A program made the translations under genes and the position numbers. This document shows positions 33,442 to 40,843 of a stretch of 42,047 nt of DNA, one piece after another. The stretch spans positions 1 through 42,047 of the forward strand of contig CAYRSS010000035.1 in NCBI GenBank assembly GCA_964426945.1, written 5' to 3'. Origin of the DNA: CAYRSS01 sp964426945 (GTDB taxonomy: Bacteria > Planctomycetota > Phycisphaerae > UBA1845). Below the pieces are notes generated by a model. The model was not told the origin of the DNA and made no database searches. It saw nothing but the letters and a program-made list of their open reading frames with translations. Numbering within the stretch: the first letter of the stretch is position 1; each line of letters begins with the position of its first letter.

Positions 33442-33831
33442 ATGTCCCCCATGCCCCGCCCGCACGTCATTCCGTGGCTGCCGCTTGTCGGCTTGCTGGT
33501 CGTCGTTTCGGCGCTGGCGGGCTGCCGCAGCGAGACTCACCGGCAGGTCCGCGCCCAGCGGGATCAGAACCTGCGCGACACGCGCGACTGGTGGCACACC
33601 TACAACGCCCGTGGCGAGGGCAACCTGGAGGAGCTTTCGCAGGTGGCCGACGCCTACCGCGAGAGCCGCCGGGTCGAGCTGGAGCGCACCCGCGAGCTGA
33701 TCCGCCGCAATCGCGAGTACCGCCGCGACCGGTGGTACCGCGAGAAGGAGGAGCGCCGCGCCTGGTGGCGCCGGCAGGTCGAAGGCCAGCCGGAAGCGAT
33801 TGAGCCCGCCCTCGGCAAGGTGCTGTACTGA
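33442..33831 (+). CDS. Small lipoprotein, unknown function (129 aa)
   Basis: A lipoprotein signal sequence WLPLVGLLVVVSALAGC gives a lipidated Cys. The mature part is strongly charged and helical, very rich in Arg and Glu (for example SRRVELERTRELIRRNREYR), with several Trp pairs such as DWWHTY and RAWWRRQ; an extended helix or coiled coil is likely. No family recognised. ATG 33442 and ATG 33451 are both possible. TATAGG ends only 9 bases before the first ATG, so the leader may be very short. ribD follows after 42 bases on the same strand; a shared transcript is possible, though a functional link is not obvious. Confidence 0.75.
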   Translation: MSPMPRPHVIPWLPLVGLLVVVSALAGCRSETHRQVRAQRDQNLRDTRDWWHTYNARGEGNLEELSQVADAYRESRRVELERTRELIRRNREYRRDRWYREKEERRAWWRRQVEGQPEAIEPALGKVLY

Positions 33832-33873
33832 CGGCTTCGCCTCGCGCCGCCGATCCTGGGGAGCGGTCACGTC

Positions 33874-35019
33874 GTGCCTTCCTCTCTTCATCATGGACAC
33901 CCAGCCGGCAGCGACGCCGCCCTGATGAAAGAGGCGCTGCTGCTGGCCGCGCGCGGCCGCGGCGCGGTCGAGCCCAACCCGATGGTCGGCTGCGCCATCG
34001 TTCTCAACGGCGACATCATCGGTCGGGGGTACCACCGCCGGTTCGGAGGCAATCACGCCGAGGTCGAGGCGATCCGCAACTGCGGGCGGATACCGCCGCG
34101 CGGCGGCACGATGTACGTCACGCTCGAACCCTGCCGCCACTTCGGCAAGACGCCTCCATGCGTGAATGCGATTCTCGAAGCGGGCATCCGCCGCGTCGTC
34201 GTCGGCGCGCTCGATCCGGTGCCCGCGCTCAGCGGCGGCGGGGCGCAGATCCTTCGCGACGCCGGTGTACAGGTCGATGTCGGCGTGCTGGAGGATGACG
34301 CGCTGGAACTTATGGCGCCATTCTTCACTCGTGTCGTGCTCAAGCGTCCCTACGTGATCGCGAAATGGGCCCAGAGCCTGGACGGCCGGCTGGCCACGGC
34401 GGCGGGCGACTCGAAGTGGATCTCTTCGGAAGCGTCGCGGGCGGAAGCCCACGAGCTTCGCGGCCGAGTCGACGCGATTGTCGTCGGATCGCAGACCGTC
34501 CTCACCGACGATCCGCTGCTGACCGCCCGCGGTGCGAAGGCCCGTCGCACGGCGCGGCGCGCCGTGCTCGACGGGAGGCTGCGGATCCCCGAGACCAGTC
34601 GGCTGGTGGGGTCGGCGTTGGATGCGCCGGTCGTCGTGTTCACTGGTGAGTCGGCCGCCGCCGGGGGAAAGGCGCAGCGGCTCGCCGCCGCCGGGGTGGA
34701 GGTGGTGGGGCTGCCCGCGGACGATCGCGGCCGGCCGGATCTGTCGGCGGCGCTGGGCTGGCTCCACGCGCACGACGCGACGAACGTCATGGTCGAGGGA
34801 GGCGGTGCGCTGCTCACGAGCTTCTTCAAGGCGGGGCTGGTCGACGAGGCGCTGGTCTTCATCGCGCCGCTGATGCTGGGCGATGGCGGGCCGTCGCCGC
34901 TGACCGGCTTCGCCCCGCAGCGCGTGGCCGACGGGCTGCGTGCACACCGCTCGGAGTGCAGGGGCTGGATGGGTGACGTCAGCTACCGGCTGCGGCTGAC
35001 CACGGTGCCGCGGCCGTAG
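33874..35019 (+). CDS. ribD: Bifunctional riboflavin deaminase/reductase RibD
   Basis: RibD carries out the deamination and reduction steps of the pyrimidine intermediate in riboflavin synthesis. The N-terminal deaminase has the zinc set H61-A-E63 (NHAEVEAI), C87 (LEPCRHFGKT) and C96 (PPC). The reductase domain starts at RPYVIAKWAQSLDGRLAT and includes SKWISS, VDAIVVGSQTVLTDDPLLT, VMVEGGGALLTSFF and the C-terminal FIAPLMLGDGG. At 381 residues it is of normal length and complete. The start is GTG 33874, placing about 15 residues before the conserved LMKEALLLAARG. No other rib gene or FMN riboswitch is nearby, so the gene is separated from the rest of its pathway. Confidence 0.96.
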   Translation: MPSSLHHGHPAGSDAALMKEALLLAARGRGAVEPNPMVGCAIVLNGDIIGRGYHRRFGGNHAEVEAIRNCGRIPPRGGTMYVTLEPCRHFGKTPPCVNAILEAGIRRVVVGALDPVPALSGGGAQILRDAGVQVDVGVLEDDALELMAPFFTRVVLKRPYVIAKWAQSLDGRLATAAGDSKWISSEASRAEAHELRGRVDAIVVGSQTVLTDDPLLTARGAKARRTARRAVLDGRLRIPETSRLVGSALDAPVVVFTGESAAAGGKAQRLAAAGVEVVGLPADDRGRPDLSAALGWLHAHDATNVMVEGGGALLTSFFKAGLVDEALVFIAPLMLGDGGPSPLTGFAPQRVADGLRAHRSECRGWMGDVSYRLRLTTVPRP

Positions 35020-35105
35020 AGACGCGGCAGCCTGTCTTGTCGCCCTCGTGCGGGGTCCTGCCCGAGCGAGTCCTTCCCCTGGGCCGATAAGCCCCTACCT
35101 GGCCC

Positions 35106-35133
35106 TTGATGAATATAGCCGATATGCTATAAT
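35106..35133 (+). promoter_or_regulatory. Strong promoter of the toxin-antitoxin pair
   Basis: TTGATG (35106-35111) and a perfect TATAAT (35128-35133) are 16 bases apart. The toxin GTG at 35140 lies where transcription should start, so the mRNA is probably leaderless. Confidence 0.7.
35114..35131. promoter_or_regulatory. Probable antitoxin operator
   Basis: The arms TATAGC (35114-35119) and GCTATA (35126-35131) form a perfect inverted repeat with 6 bases between, lying over the spacer and -10 box. An XRE repressor bound here would block transcription, as expected for autoregulation. Confidence 0.6.
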
Positions 35134-35139
35134 CGGGAT

Positions 35140-35496
35140 GTGTGGGACATCGAGTTTACCGAAGAGTTCGGTTGCTGGTGGCGCAGCCTCGACGCGGATG
35201 AGCAGGAGTCGGTTTCCGCCAGCGTCGATCTGCTTGCCGCGCTGGGGCCGAGCCTGCCCCGGCCCCACGCCGATACGATCAAGGGCTCGAAGTACCCGAA
35301 CATGAAGGAGCTCCGAACGCAGCACCGCGGGCGACCCCTCCGGACGTTGTTTGCGTTTGATCCCAGGCGGTGTGCCATCCTGCTGATCGGTGGTGACAAG
35401 ACCGGAGACGACCGCTTCTACGAGCGGATGATTCCGGAAGCCGATCGGCTCTATGGCGAACATCTGCGCGAGCTCGAAGAAGAAGGAATGGTGTGA
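35140..35496 (+). CDS. Type II toxin of the HigB/RelE (phage Gp49-like) family
   Basis: The 118-residue protein has the order of the HigB/Gp49 mRNA-interferase family: start WDIEFTEEFGCWWRSLD, a helical segment ESVSASVDLLAALGPSLPRP, the conserved IKGSKYPNMKELRTQHRGRP with Lys and Arg likely in RNA contact, LRTLFAFDPRRCAILLIGGDK, and a C-terminal helix with RFYERMIPEAD. It would cut mRNA on the ribosome when free of antitoxin. The GTG start lies 6 bases behind the -10 box. The order toxin then antitoxin is that of higBA. The stop overlaps the antitoxin start (TGATG). Confidence 0.9.
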   Translation: MWDIEFTEEFGCWWRSLDADEQESVSASVDLLAALGPSLPRPHADTIKGSKYPNMKELRTQHRGRPLRTLFAFDPRRCAILLIGGDKTGDDRFYERMIPEADRLYGEHLRELEEEGMV

Positions 35497-35810
35497 TGAA
35501 GCGGAAGTTCAGCGAACTCCAGGCAGGAATGGATCCTCAGCGGCTCGCGCGGTCCAAGGCCCGATCCCGGGAGATGCTAGCCGACATGCTGCTGGCGGAA
35601 ATCCGCCGGCAGACCGGCCTGACCCAGGAGGCGCTGGCCGCCGCGCTCGGCATCAAGCAGCCGACACTGTCTAAGCTCGAATCGCAGACGGACATGCAGA
35701 TCAGCACGCTTCGCCGCGTCATCGAGGCGCTCGGCGGCAAGCTGGAGCTCATCGCCCACCTGCCGGGCGGCGACATTCGGATCAGCCAGTTCTCCCCGGA
35801 GTCGGCGTGA
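35496..35810 (+). CDS. XRE-family antitoxin (HigA type)
   Basis: A 104-residue protein with a central helix-turn-helix: LLAEIRRQTGLTQEALAAAL and GIKQPTLSKLESQTDMQIST, followed by LRRVIEALGGKLELIAHLPG, the usual end of these small regulators. It would bind the toxin and repress the operon by way of the inverted repeat at 35114-35131. ATG 35496 shares its A with the toxin stop codon, so translation is coupled. A GTG three bases upstream is in frame but adds nothing conserved. Confidence 0.92.
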   Translation: MKRKFSELQAGMDPQRLARSKARSREMLADMLLAEIRRQTGLTQEALAAALGIKQPTLSKLESQTDMQISTLRRVIEALGGKLELIAHLPGGDIRISQFSPESA

Positions 35811-35851
35811 CGCCTGACGCGGGGCCCGCCCGCGCCGCCGCGCACTGATCG

Positions 35852-36520
35852 CTATCCTTCAACGCTCCGCACAAGCATGAACGCTTCCGCATACGGCAGC
35901 CCCATCGCGTGGCCACGGGTGGCGGCGAGCGCCCGAATCGCCTCCAGTGAGCGCTGATCGGGTGACGGGCGGATTTGCGAGGCATACACCGCGCAAGCGG
36001 CGAGCTTCTTCTCGATGAACGGCGAGATGTCCACGAAGACGTTGGCCAGGAACGCCGGCGTCATTGGCGCTGCGTACCAGTCGGTCTCGGAGACGGTTTC
36101 GTAGGCGAGGATCCGCCGGACGCTCTGCCCCGCCACCGGTCGGCAGCAGACCATCGCCGACTGGAAGATCACCTGGTGATCGCGGTGTACGTCGCCGAGG
36201 TGGGGCAGGTAGACCACTTCGGGGCGGACCTGTTCAAAGACGCGGTGCAGCGCGGCGTTGACGTCGACGCCGGGCAGCGTGTCGAGCTCGGCGGCGGGCA
36301 GGTCGAGGAAGTACGAGCCGGTCAGCCCGAGCATCGCGTGCGCGGCCCGGGCCTCGCCCTGTACGCGCTGCACCTGCTGCGCACCGAAGCGTGCGTCGCT
36401 GCCTTTCGTGCAGATCACCACGTGCACGGCGTCGCCACGGGCGAGGTGTCGCAGCATCGTCCCGCCGACGCCGAGCACTTCGTCGTCCGGGTGTGGCGCA
36501 ATGACGAGGATGTTGGCCAT
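35852..36520 (-). CDS. PIG-L/LmbE family N-deacetylase
   Basis: The 222-residue protein has the zinc site of the family: HPDDE at residues 10-14 and HRDH at 112-115, with ILVIAPHPDDEVLGVGGTML at the N-terminus and the typical LGLTGSYFLDLP segment. Members remove acetyl groups from N-acetyl amino sugars or pseudo-sugars in the cytosol. The start at 36520 follows AAGGGAA and begins directly at the conserved strand; the frame to 36730 overlaps the formyltransferase gene and is rejected. It follows the formyltransferase gene by 67 bases on the same strand. The pairing suggests both act on the same amino sugar: deacetylation here, formylation there. Confidence 0.92.
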   Translation of the reverse strand: MANILVIAPHPDDEVLGVGGTMLRHLARGDAVHVVICTKGSDARFGAQQVQRVQGEARAAHAMLGLTGSYFLDLPAAELDTLPGVDVNAALHRVFEQVRPEVVYLPHLGDVHRDHQVIFQSAMVCCRPVAGQSVRRILAYETVSETDWYAAPMTPAFLANVFVDISPFIEKKLAACAVYASQIRPSPDQRSLEAIRALAATRGHAMGLPYAEAFMLVRSVEG

Positions 36521-36587
36521 GAATTCCCTTCGCTGCGGGCGAAGCCTGTGACGCCGGGGCCCCGCGGGTCGCCTGCCCCCCGATTGT

Positions 36588-37517
36588 TCAGTGCAGACCT
36601 TCGCCCACCCGGATGCACCGCCCCGGGCTGTCCGCCGCTCCGCCTTCGACCTGAACCTGCGTCGCGGCCAGCACGCCGTCCGCGGTGCGAATCCAAGCTT
36701 CACCGTCGGATGGGCATGCCACGACCTCACCCGCGGGACCGGTGGTCAGGTGGTTCGCGTCACCATGGGTGACCGGCCGGGCGCGCCAGATGGTCAGCTT
36801 CGATCCGTCGGCCCGGTGCGTAAACGCGCCCGGGTAGGGGCGCCCCGCGGCCCGGATCAGCCGGTAGATATAGTCGGCGTCGCGGTTCCAGTCGATGAGG
36901 CCGTCGGCGGGAGTCCGCCGGGGATAGTGAGTCGCTCGGCTATGGTCCTGCGGTGCGCGCGGCAGCCGTCCGTCGCGAATCAGAGGGGCCAGTTCCGCGA
37001 TCACCTCGCGCAGCACGACGTTGGTCCGCGCGATCAGGTCTTCGGAGTAGTCATCGGGCAGCACGGGCACCTCGCGCTGCGCGATCAGATCGCCCGCGTC
37101 GGCCTCCGAGGTGAGGTAGAAGAGGCTCACGGCGGCGGGGTTGCCGAGCAGAATGGTCCACGCGACCGGCGCCCGCCCGCGCCCCTGCGGCAGCAGCGTC
37201 GGATGAAACCCAACACCGCCCGCGGGAAACCGGTCGAGCATCTCCTGCGGGAAAAGCTGCGAGAGGCCGATGACCCACGCCATGTCGGCGGGGTGGTCGC
37301 GCAGGAAGGCCGCGACGGCCGGTTCGGTGATCCGCACGAAGGGCAGGCAGGGCACGCCCGCAGCCTCCGCGAGCGGGCGCAGGTCGGCGTAGTCGCTGAC
37401 GCGCTCCGCCTGTCCGGGCTCCACGGCGCAGACGCATGTGACCTCGACACCGGCCCGCAAGAGAGCGTCGAGCGCGGCATAACTCGAGGAGACGCTGCCG
37501 ATCAGCGCGAGGTTCAT
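36588..37517 (-). CDS. Formyltransferase-family protein (Fmt/ArnA-like, probable amino-sugar N-formyltransferase)
   Basis: The 309-residue protein has the 10-formyltetrahydrofolate-dependent fold: MNLALIGSVSSSYAALDALL, the core GFHPTLLPQGRGRAPVAWTI, and EADAGDLIAQ. Relative to the usual N-x-H...D catalytic set, H105 and D140 are present, but the Asn position (103) is Gly. A C-terminal OB-like domain starts near DGLIDWNRDADYIYRLIRAA, as in Fmt and ArnA. It could be Fmt for initiator tRNA, but the missing Asn and the neighbouring PIG-L deacetylase favour a sugar N-formyltransferase. Start ATG 37517 begins the first strand. It follows the phospholipase-like gene by 51 bases, so the three minus-strand genes probably form one operon. 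Confidence 0.85.
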   Translation of the reverse strand: MNLALIGSVSSSYAALDALLRAGVEVTCVCAVEPGQAERVSDYADLRPLAEAAGVPCLPFVRITEPAVAAFLRDHPADMAWVIGLSQLFPQEMLDRFPAGGVGFHPTLLPQGRGRAPVAWTILLGNPAAVSLFYLTSEADAGDLIAQREVPVLPDDYSEDLIARTNVVLREVIAELAPLIRDGRLPRAPQDHSRATHYPRRTPADGLIDWNRDADYIYRLIRAAGRPYPGAFTHRADGSKLTIWRARPVTHGDANHLTTGPAGEVVACPSDGEAWIRTADGVLAATQVQVEGGAADSPGRCIRVGEGLH

Positions 37518-37568
37518 GGCGGGAGCGTAGGCTCGCGGGCGACTGGCCGCAACGCGGCGGCCGGCCGG

Positions 37569-38498
37569 TCAGACGGTCGGAGCGGAGGGGGAGGGGGCGT
37601 CGGAACCGGCCTGCGATTCACGGCGAACGGGACCCAGCGACATGCCTGCCTCACGGGCATAGGCCGCGGACCGGGCGAGTCGTCGCGCGGGCAGGGAGGG
37701 CACGCTGATGAGGCGGCGCTGGAAACGGGCCTGCATCAGTGCGGCGTTGCCGTTCGGGTCTTCGCGCAGCAGGGCCGACTTCGTGCCCTCGCTGAGCAGG
37801 GAGAGCACGCGGTCGATACACTCGTCGCGGTAGGCGCTGATCAGCGCGGGATCGAGCGTCCGGCCGGACATCTGCCCCCACAGCCCGACGCCGCGGCGAA
37901 ACGGCCGGCGCGTGCAGAGGAAGTTCATCCGCTCAAACAGGGCCCGGTTTGTGTCGTACCGCAGCAGGGCGGGCGACATGAAGGGCCTCATGAGCGCGTG
38001 GTGGCGATCGTGATCGGTGGCCAGGGTGCGCTTGAGCAGGCGCCAGCGCGGCTCCTCGACCGTGCTGTCGGCGCGCAGCTCCCAGTAGAAGTGGCCGAGA
38101 TTGACGTTGCCGGCATAGGTGGCGATCTGGCGCGGCACGTACTTGCCGTGGGCGACGGTGTCGGCGGCGAGGTGCGAGAGGTAGCCCCAGGCGAACGCCT
38201 TGTCGCCTTCGTCCTTCGCCGCTTCGAGCAGCCCGAAGCCGGTCGACCAGTGGTGGCAGAACTGCTTCACGCGGCTCATGCGCTTGGCGAAAACGACGTC
38301 GGCCGCGATGTTACCGTAGATGTAGGAGAGGCGATGGCGGGCGAGGATGGCCGCGATGCCCGCGGGCAGGAGGGCGAACTGGCTGAGCACGCCGTGGGCG
38401 ATGCCCGCGTGCACCGCGGGCCCCCAGGCCATCGCCTGCTGAACGTCGAAGATCAGGAGCACTGCGGCCGCGAGGGCTGCCGTCCAACCCCACCTCAT
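37569..38498 (-). CDS. Secreted zinc-dependent phospholipase C-like protein
   Basis: A signal peptide (ALAAAVLLIFDVQQAMA) is predicted to be cut so that the mature protein begins with Trp25 (WGPAVHAGIA). In zinc phospholipases C the N-terminal Trp itself binds zinc, so this is a strong sign. Further likely ligands are His30, Asp in YGNIAADVVFAK, CHHWSTG, and the helix GYLSHLAADTVAHG, with a later YWELRAD acidic position. The family hydrolyses phospholipids; the target here is unknown. GGAGG precedes ATG 38498. The C-terminal quarter is basic and Ser/Pro-rich without a known domain. It heads the minus-strand trio with the formyltransferase and deacetylase genes. Confidence 0.85.
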   Translation of the reverse strand: MRWGWTAALAAAVLLIFDVQQAMAWGPAVHAGIAHGVLSQFALLPAGIAAILARHRLSYIYGNIAADVVFAKRMSRVKQFCHHWSTGFGLLEAAKDEGDKAFAWGYLSHLAADTVAHGKYVPRQIATYAGNVNLGHFYWELRADSTVEEPRWRLLKRTLATDHDRHHALMRPFMSPALLRYDTNRALFERMNFLCTRRPFRRGVGLWGQMSGRTLDPALISAYRDECIDRVLSLLSEGTKSALLREDPNGNAALMQARFQRRLISVPSLPARRLARSAAYAREAGMSLGPVRRESQAGSDAPSPSAPTV

Positions 38499-38539
38499 CG
38501 GGTGCGCCTCCTTGTGCACGCAAGAACCAACTGCAGAGG

Positions 38540-38548
38540 ATTATACCA
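38540..38548 (-). promoter_or_regulatory. Extended -10 promoter of the phospholipase operon
   Basis: The minus strand reads TGGTATAAT, an extended -10 element with a perfect TATAAT (38545-38540); the -35 region is weak. Start near 38533, about 35 bases before the ATG. Confidence 0.55.
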
Positions 38549-38602
38549 TCGGCCCGCGACGCCGACGCGATGCAGTCGCTGCGATTGCACAACGTCTGAC
38601 GG

Positions 38603-38630
38603 TTGACGCCCCGGGGGGCTGGGCTACACT
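38603..38630 (+). promoter_or_regulatory. Promoter of the STAS/HATPase operon
   Basis: TTGACG (38603-38608) and TACACT (38625-38630) have a 16-base spacer; start near 38637, about 40 bases before the ATG. Confidence 0.62.
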
Positions 38631-38675
38631 CTGGCAGCGAGGTCGATTCCATCACGCCCCCGGAGCGGCGAGGCT

Positions 38676-39032
38676 ATGTCAGACACCCGTGCGCACGTTA
38701 CCCTGGTGAAGCGGGACTCCGTCCACGTGGTCGAGTTTTCGGACCGCAAAATCCTCGAGGAGCTCTCCATCGACGAGATCGGGCGCGAACTGGGCGACAT
38801 CGTGGACAGCGTGAGCAAGATCCGCCTCGTCGTCAGCTTCCGTAACGTCGAGCACCTGTCGAGCGCCGCGCTGGGGATGCTGATCAAGCTGAACAAGAAA
38901 ATCGAGAGCGTGAATGGGTCGCTGCGGCTCTCGGACATCTCGCCCCAGATTTTCGAGGTGTTCAAGATCACGGGGCTCAACAAGCTGTTCAAGATCCACG
39001 ATACCGCCCAGCAGGCCACGAATTCCTTCTAG
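38676..39032 (+). CDS. STAS-domain anti-sigma factor antagonist
   Basis: The 118-residue protein is a single STAS domain of the SpoIIAA/RsbV type: VHVVEFSDRKILEELSIDEI, LVVSFRNVEHLSSAALGMLI, and the closing SPQIFEVFKITGLNKLF. The serines in HLSSAALG mark the site that a partner kinase phosphorylates. Unphosphorylated protein would bind the kinase and free its target. The SpoIIAB-like gene follows 68 bases downstream, so this is a partner-switching pair. No sigma factor or PP2C phosphatase is adjacent; those partners must lie elsewhere. Confidence 0.93.
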   Translation: MSDTRAHVTLVKRDSVHVVEFSDRKILEELSIDEIGRELGDIVDSVSKIRLVVSFRNVEHLSSAALGMLIKLNKKIESVNGSLRLSDISPQIFEVFKITGLNKLFKIHDTAQQATNSF

Positions 39033-39100
39033 CGGACAGTCGCGGCGGGGGCGATCGCGAGAGACCGCGTGACGACGGGCGGGGGCCCGGGGTGGTTCCG

Positions 39101-39529
39101 ATGGTCGAGGTCGATCCTGACAACGAGGCGACCTTCAAGGTCTGCGTGATACCCAGCGAACAGCGGGCCACCGCCGCCCCGAAGGAAGCCATCATGCAGG
39201 AGGTGGAGGCCTGCGGCTTCGGCCCCGACGCCATCTTCCGCATCAAGCTCGCCCTCGAAGAAGCCCTCACCAACGCCGTCAAGCACGGCAACCGCTGCGA
39301 CCCCAACAAGCAGGTTGTCATCCGCTACGCCGTCAACGATACCAAGGCCGTGGTCATCATCCGCGACGAGGGGCAGGGCTTCGATCCCGACTGCGTTCCC
39401 GACCCGACCTCACCCGAGCGGCTCCCGCTGCCCAACGGCCGGGGCATCATGCTCATGAAGGCCTACATGGACGAGGTCGAGTACCGCGACTGCGGGCGCG
39501 AGGTGTACTTCGTGAAGAAGCGACAATAG
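39101..39529 (+). CDS. RsbW/SpoIIAB-type anti-sigma kinase (HATPase)
   Basis: The 142-residue protein has the GHKL ATP site: N-box LALEEALTNAVKHGN, G1 DEGQGFDPD and G2 NGRGIMLMKAYMDEV, the standard signature of serine kinases that hold sigma factors. It would phosphorylate the STAS protein encoded just upstream. ATG 39101 has GGGGTGG close before it; GTG 39092 adds three residues. The TAG stop is joined to a heptamer repeat array. The sequence is complete and nothing is missing from the ATP site. Confidence 0.93.
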   Translation: MVEVDPDNEATFKVCVIPSEQRATAAPKEAIMQEVEACGFGPDAIFRIKLALEEALTNAVKHGNRCDPNKQVVIRYAVNDTKAVVIIRDEGQGFDPDCVPDPTSPERLPLPNGRGIMLMKAYMDEVEYRDCGREVYFVKKRQ

Positions 39530-39559
39530 CTGTCAGCTGTCGGCTCTCAGCTCTCAGCC
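39529..39559 (+). repeat. Heptamer array, locus C, fused to a stop codon
   Basis: Units are GCTGTCA, GCTGTCG, GCTCTCA, GCTCTCA and GCC. The first G is the last base of the TAG of the HATPase gene (39527-39529), as at locus A. Confidence 0.9.
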
Positions 39560-39588
39560 GGAGGGCGGCTACTTCCCTACCGTGCTGC

Positions 39589-39616
39589 TTGCCACTCGCA
39601 ACCTGCCACTCGCCAC
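39589..39616 (+). repeat. Two 14-base tandem units
   Basis: TTGCCACTCGCAAC and CTGCCACTCGCCAC differ at two positions. They lie 7 bases before the acylphosphatase start. Confidence 0.75.
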
Positions 39617-39622
39617 AATCGG

Positions 39623-39892
39623 ATGCTTCGCCGCACTCTTCATTATTCCGGTCGGGTTCAGGGGGTCGGCTTCCGCCTGACTACCGAGCAGGTTGCGCGA
39701 GGTTTCGCCGTGACGGGTTTAGTGCGCAACCTGGCGGACGGTCGAGTCGAGTTGGTCGCCGAGGGGGAGCCCGCCGAACTGGACCGTTTTGAGGCCGCCG
39801 TAGCCGAGGCGATGGCAGGGCACATCAGCCGAACCGAGCGGAGCGAGTCGTCAGCCCTGGGCGGTTTCGACGGCTTCGGCATCGCGCGCTGA
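39623..39892 (+). CDS. acyP: Acylphosphatase
   Basis: The 89-residue protein has the standard acylphosphatase signature: YSGRVQGVGFRL, with the phosphate loop and its Arg, and VTGLVRNLADGRVELVAEGE, with the catalytic Asn. It hydrolyses acyl phosphates such as carbamoyl or 1,3-bisphosphoglycerate in the cytosol. Length is normal. No ribosome site is visible; short repeats fill the space in front of the ATG. It is the next gene after the HATPase (93 bases away), but there is no known functional link. Confidence 0.93.
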   Translation: MLRRTLHYSGRVQGVGFRLTTEQVARGFAVTGLVRNLADGRVELVAEGEPAELDRFEAAVAEAMAGHISRTERSESSALGGFDGFGIAR

Positions 39893-40259
39893 AGCGTCCG
39901 AAAATGCCGTCATTCGCAGGTACGGTCGCCTCCGGGGCGTTCACCCATCCATCGCATTGCCCTTCGGGCGCGGGGGGGGATTCATCGGTCCGTTGTCGAC
40001 CCGTTGTCGGGTCGCGCCCGGGCCATGTCCCCTAATTCGCTTGCCGCCGCGCGGCGACCGTGCGGGGCGCCAGGATGCTGCAAGCCACGCCCCGGAATCC
40101 CGATGAAATACGCGTGCCTTGTCGCCGCGTAGCCCGGGCTTCGACCCGGCAGGCAAACGGCCGTCCGCGCGGCCCTATTCTGGTCCGGCCCGCGCCGCGG
40201 GAGCTCGAGAGGCTCCCCTGCGGGCCCCGTCGCTCGCGACGATCTGGAAAGCCCCTCGC
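39893..40259. other. Intergenic region before the PilZ gene
   Basis: These 367 bases hold one hairpin (39997-40014: arms CGACCCG and CGGGTCG around TTGT) and a nearby direct repeat CCGTTGTCG. No T-run, promoter or gene is convincing; the frame open from 40119 reads as GC-driven noise until 40260. Confidence 0.5.
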
Positions 40260-40664
40260 ATGCCCAAGCCCCGGCGCGGCAAAGTCCAGGCAGTCCCCGA
40301 ACCGCCTCCCGTCGAGTCGGCCGAACTCGCGGACGCGGAATCCGCCGGGGAACTCCCCTGGGAGCAGCGCGCCTCCGACCGCCAGGGCTGGCGGGTCTGG
40401 ATCCGGGTGGTCATCGTCCAGGGCGGCGTCGGACGCGGGTGGACGCGCAACGAGATCCGCGTCGAGACCTGCGACCTTTCTCGGGGTGGCTTCAGTTTCT
40501 TCTACCCGCAGTATGTGCCGCCCGGCACATGGATCGAGTGTGAGGTGGAGCTGAAGGGCCAGACGGTCATGATCGTCGGGCAGGTTCGTGACTGCTACCA
40601 CGTCGACGGCGTCCGCCACCGGGTGGGCGTCCAATTCAGCAAGATTCAGCGGCCCCGCAGGTAG
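40260..40664 (+). CDS. PilZ-domain protein
   Basis: The 134-residue protein looks like a single PilZ domain behind a Pro-rich N-terminus: a beta strand WRVWIRVVIVQ, then the ETCDLSRGGFSFF stretch with the D/N-x-S-x-x-G motif, PPGTWIECEVELKGQTVMIV, and the closing VRHRVGVQFSKI. PilZ domains usually bind cyclic di-GMP by means of an R-x-x-x-R upstream of that motif; only scattered arginines (RASDRQGWR) are seen here, so c-di-GMP binding is uncertain. The frame is open to 40119 but ATG 40260 is where coding character begins. It stands alone before aceE. Confidence 0.78.
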   Translation: MPKPRRGKVQAVPEPPPVESAELADAESAGELPWEQRASDRQGWRVWIRVVIVQGGVGRGWTRNEIRVETCDLSRGGFSFFYPQYVPPGTWIECEVELKGQTVMIVGQVRDCYHVDGVRHRVGVQFSKIQRPRR

Positions 40665-40843
40665 TCGGTGCCGGTCGGCTCCTCCCGCCGCAGGCCTCGG
40701 CGCCAGGACCTCGGTGTGGAGCTCAGCCGGGCCTCCGTGGGTGTCCGAACCACCCCGTTCCGCCGTCCCCGCCGGGGTGGCTGCGCGGCCTCCCACAGCC
40801 TGCGCCAGTGGAATAAACTGGCCCTTTCCGATATGCTCCCCCC

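Noticed and set aside
33832..33873. Possible FMN riboswitch before ribD
   Set aside because: Only 42 bases separate ribD from the lipoprotein gene, too short for an FMN element.
36591..38606. 671-codon plus-strand frame
   Set aside because: It crosses two real minus-strand genes and has no recognisable content.
39997..40014. Hairpin after the acylphosphatase gene as a terminator
   Set aside because: It lies over 100 bases behind the stop and has no T-run; kept only as a note in the intergenic entry.
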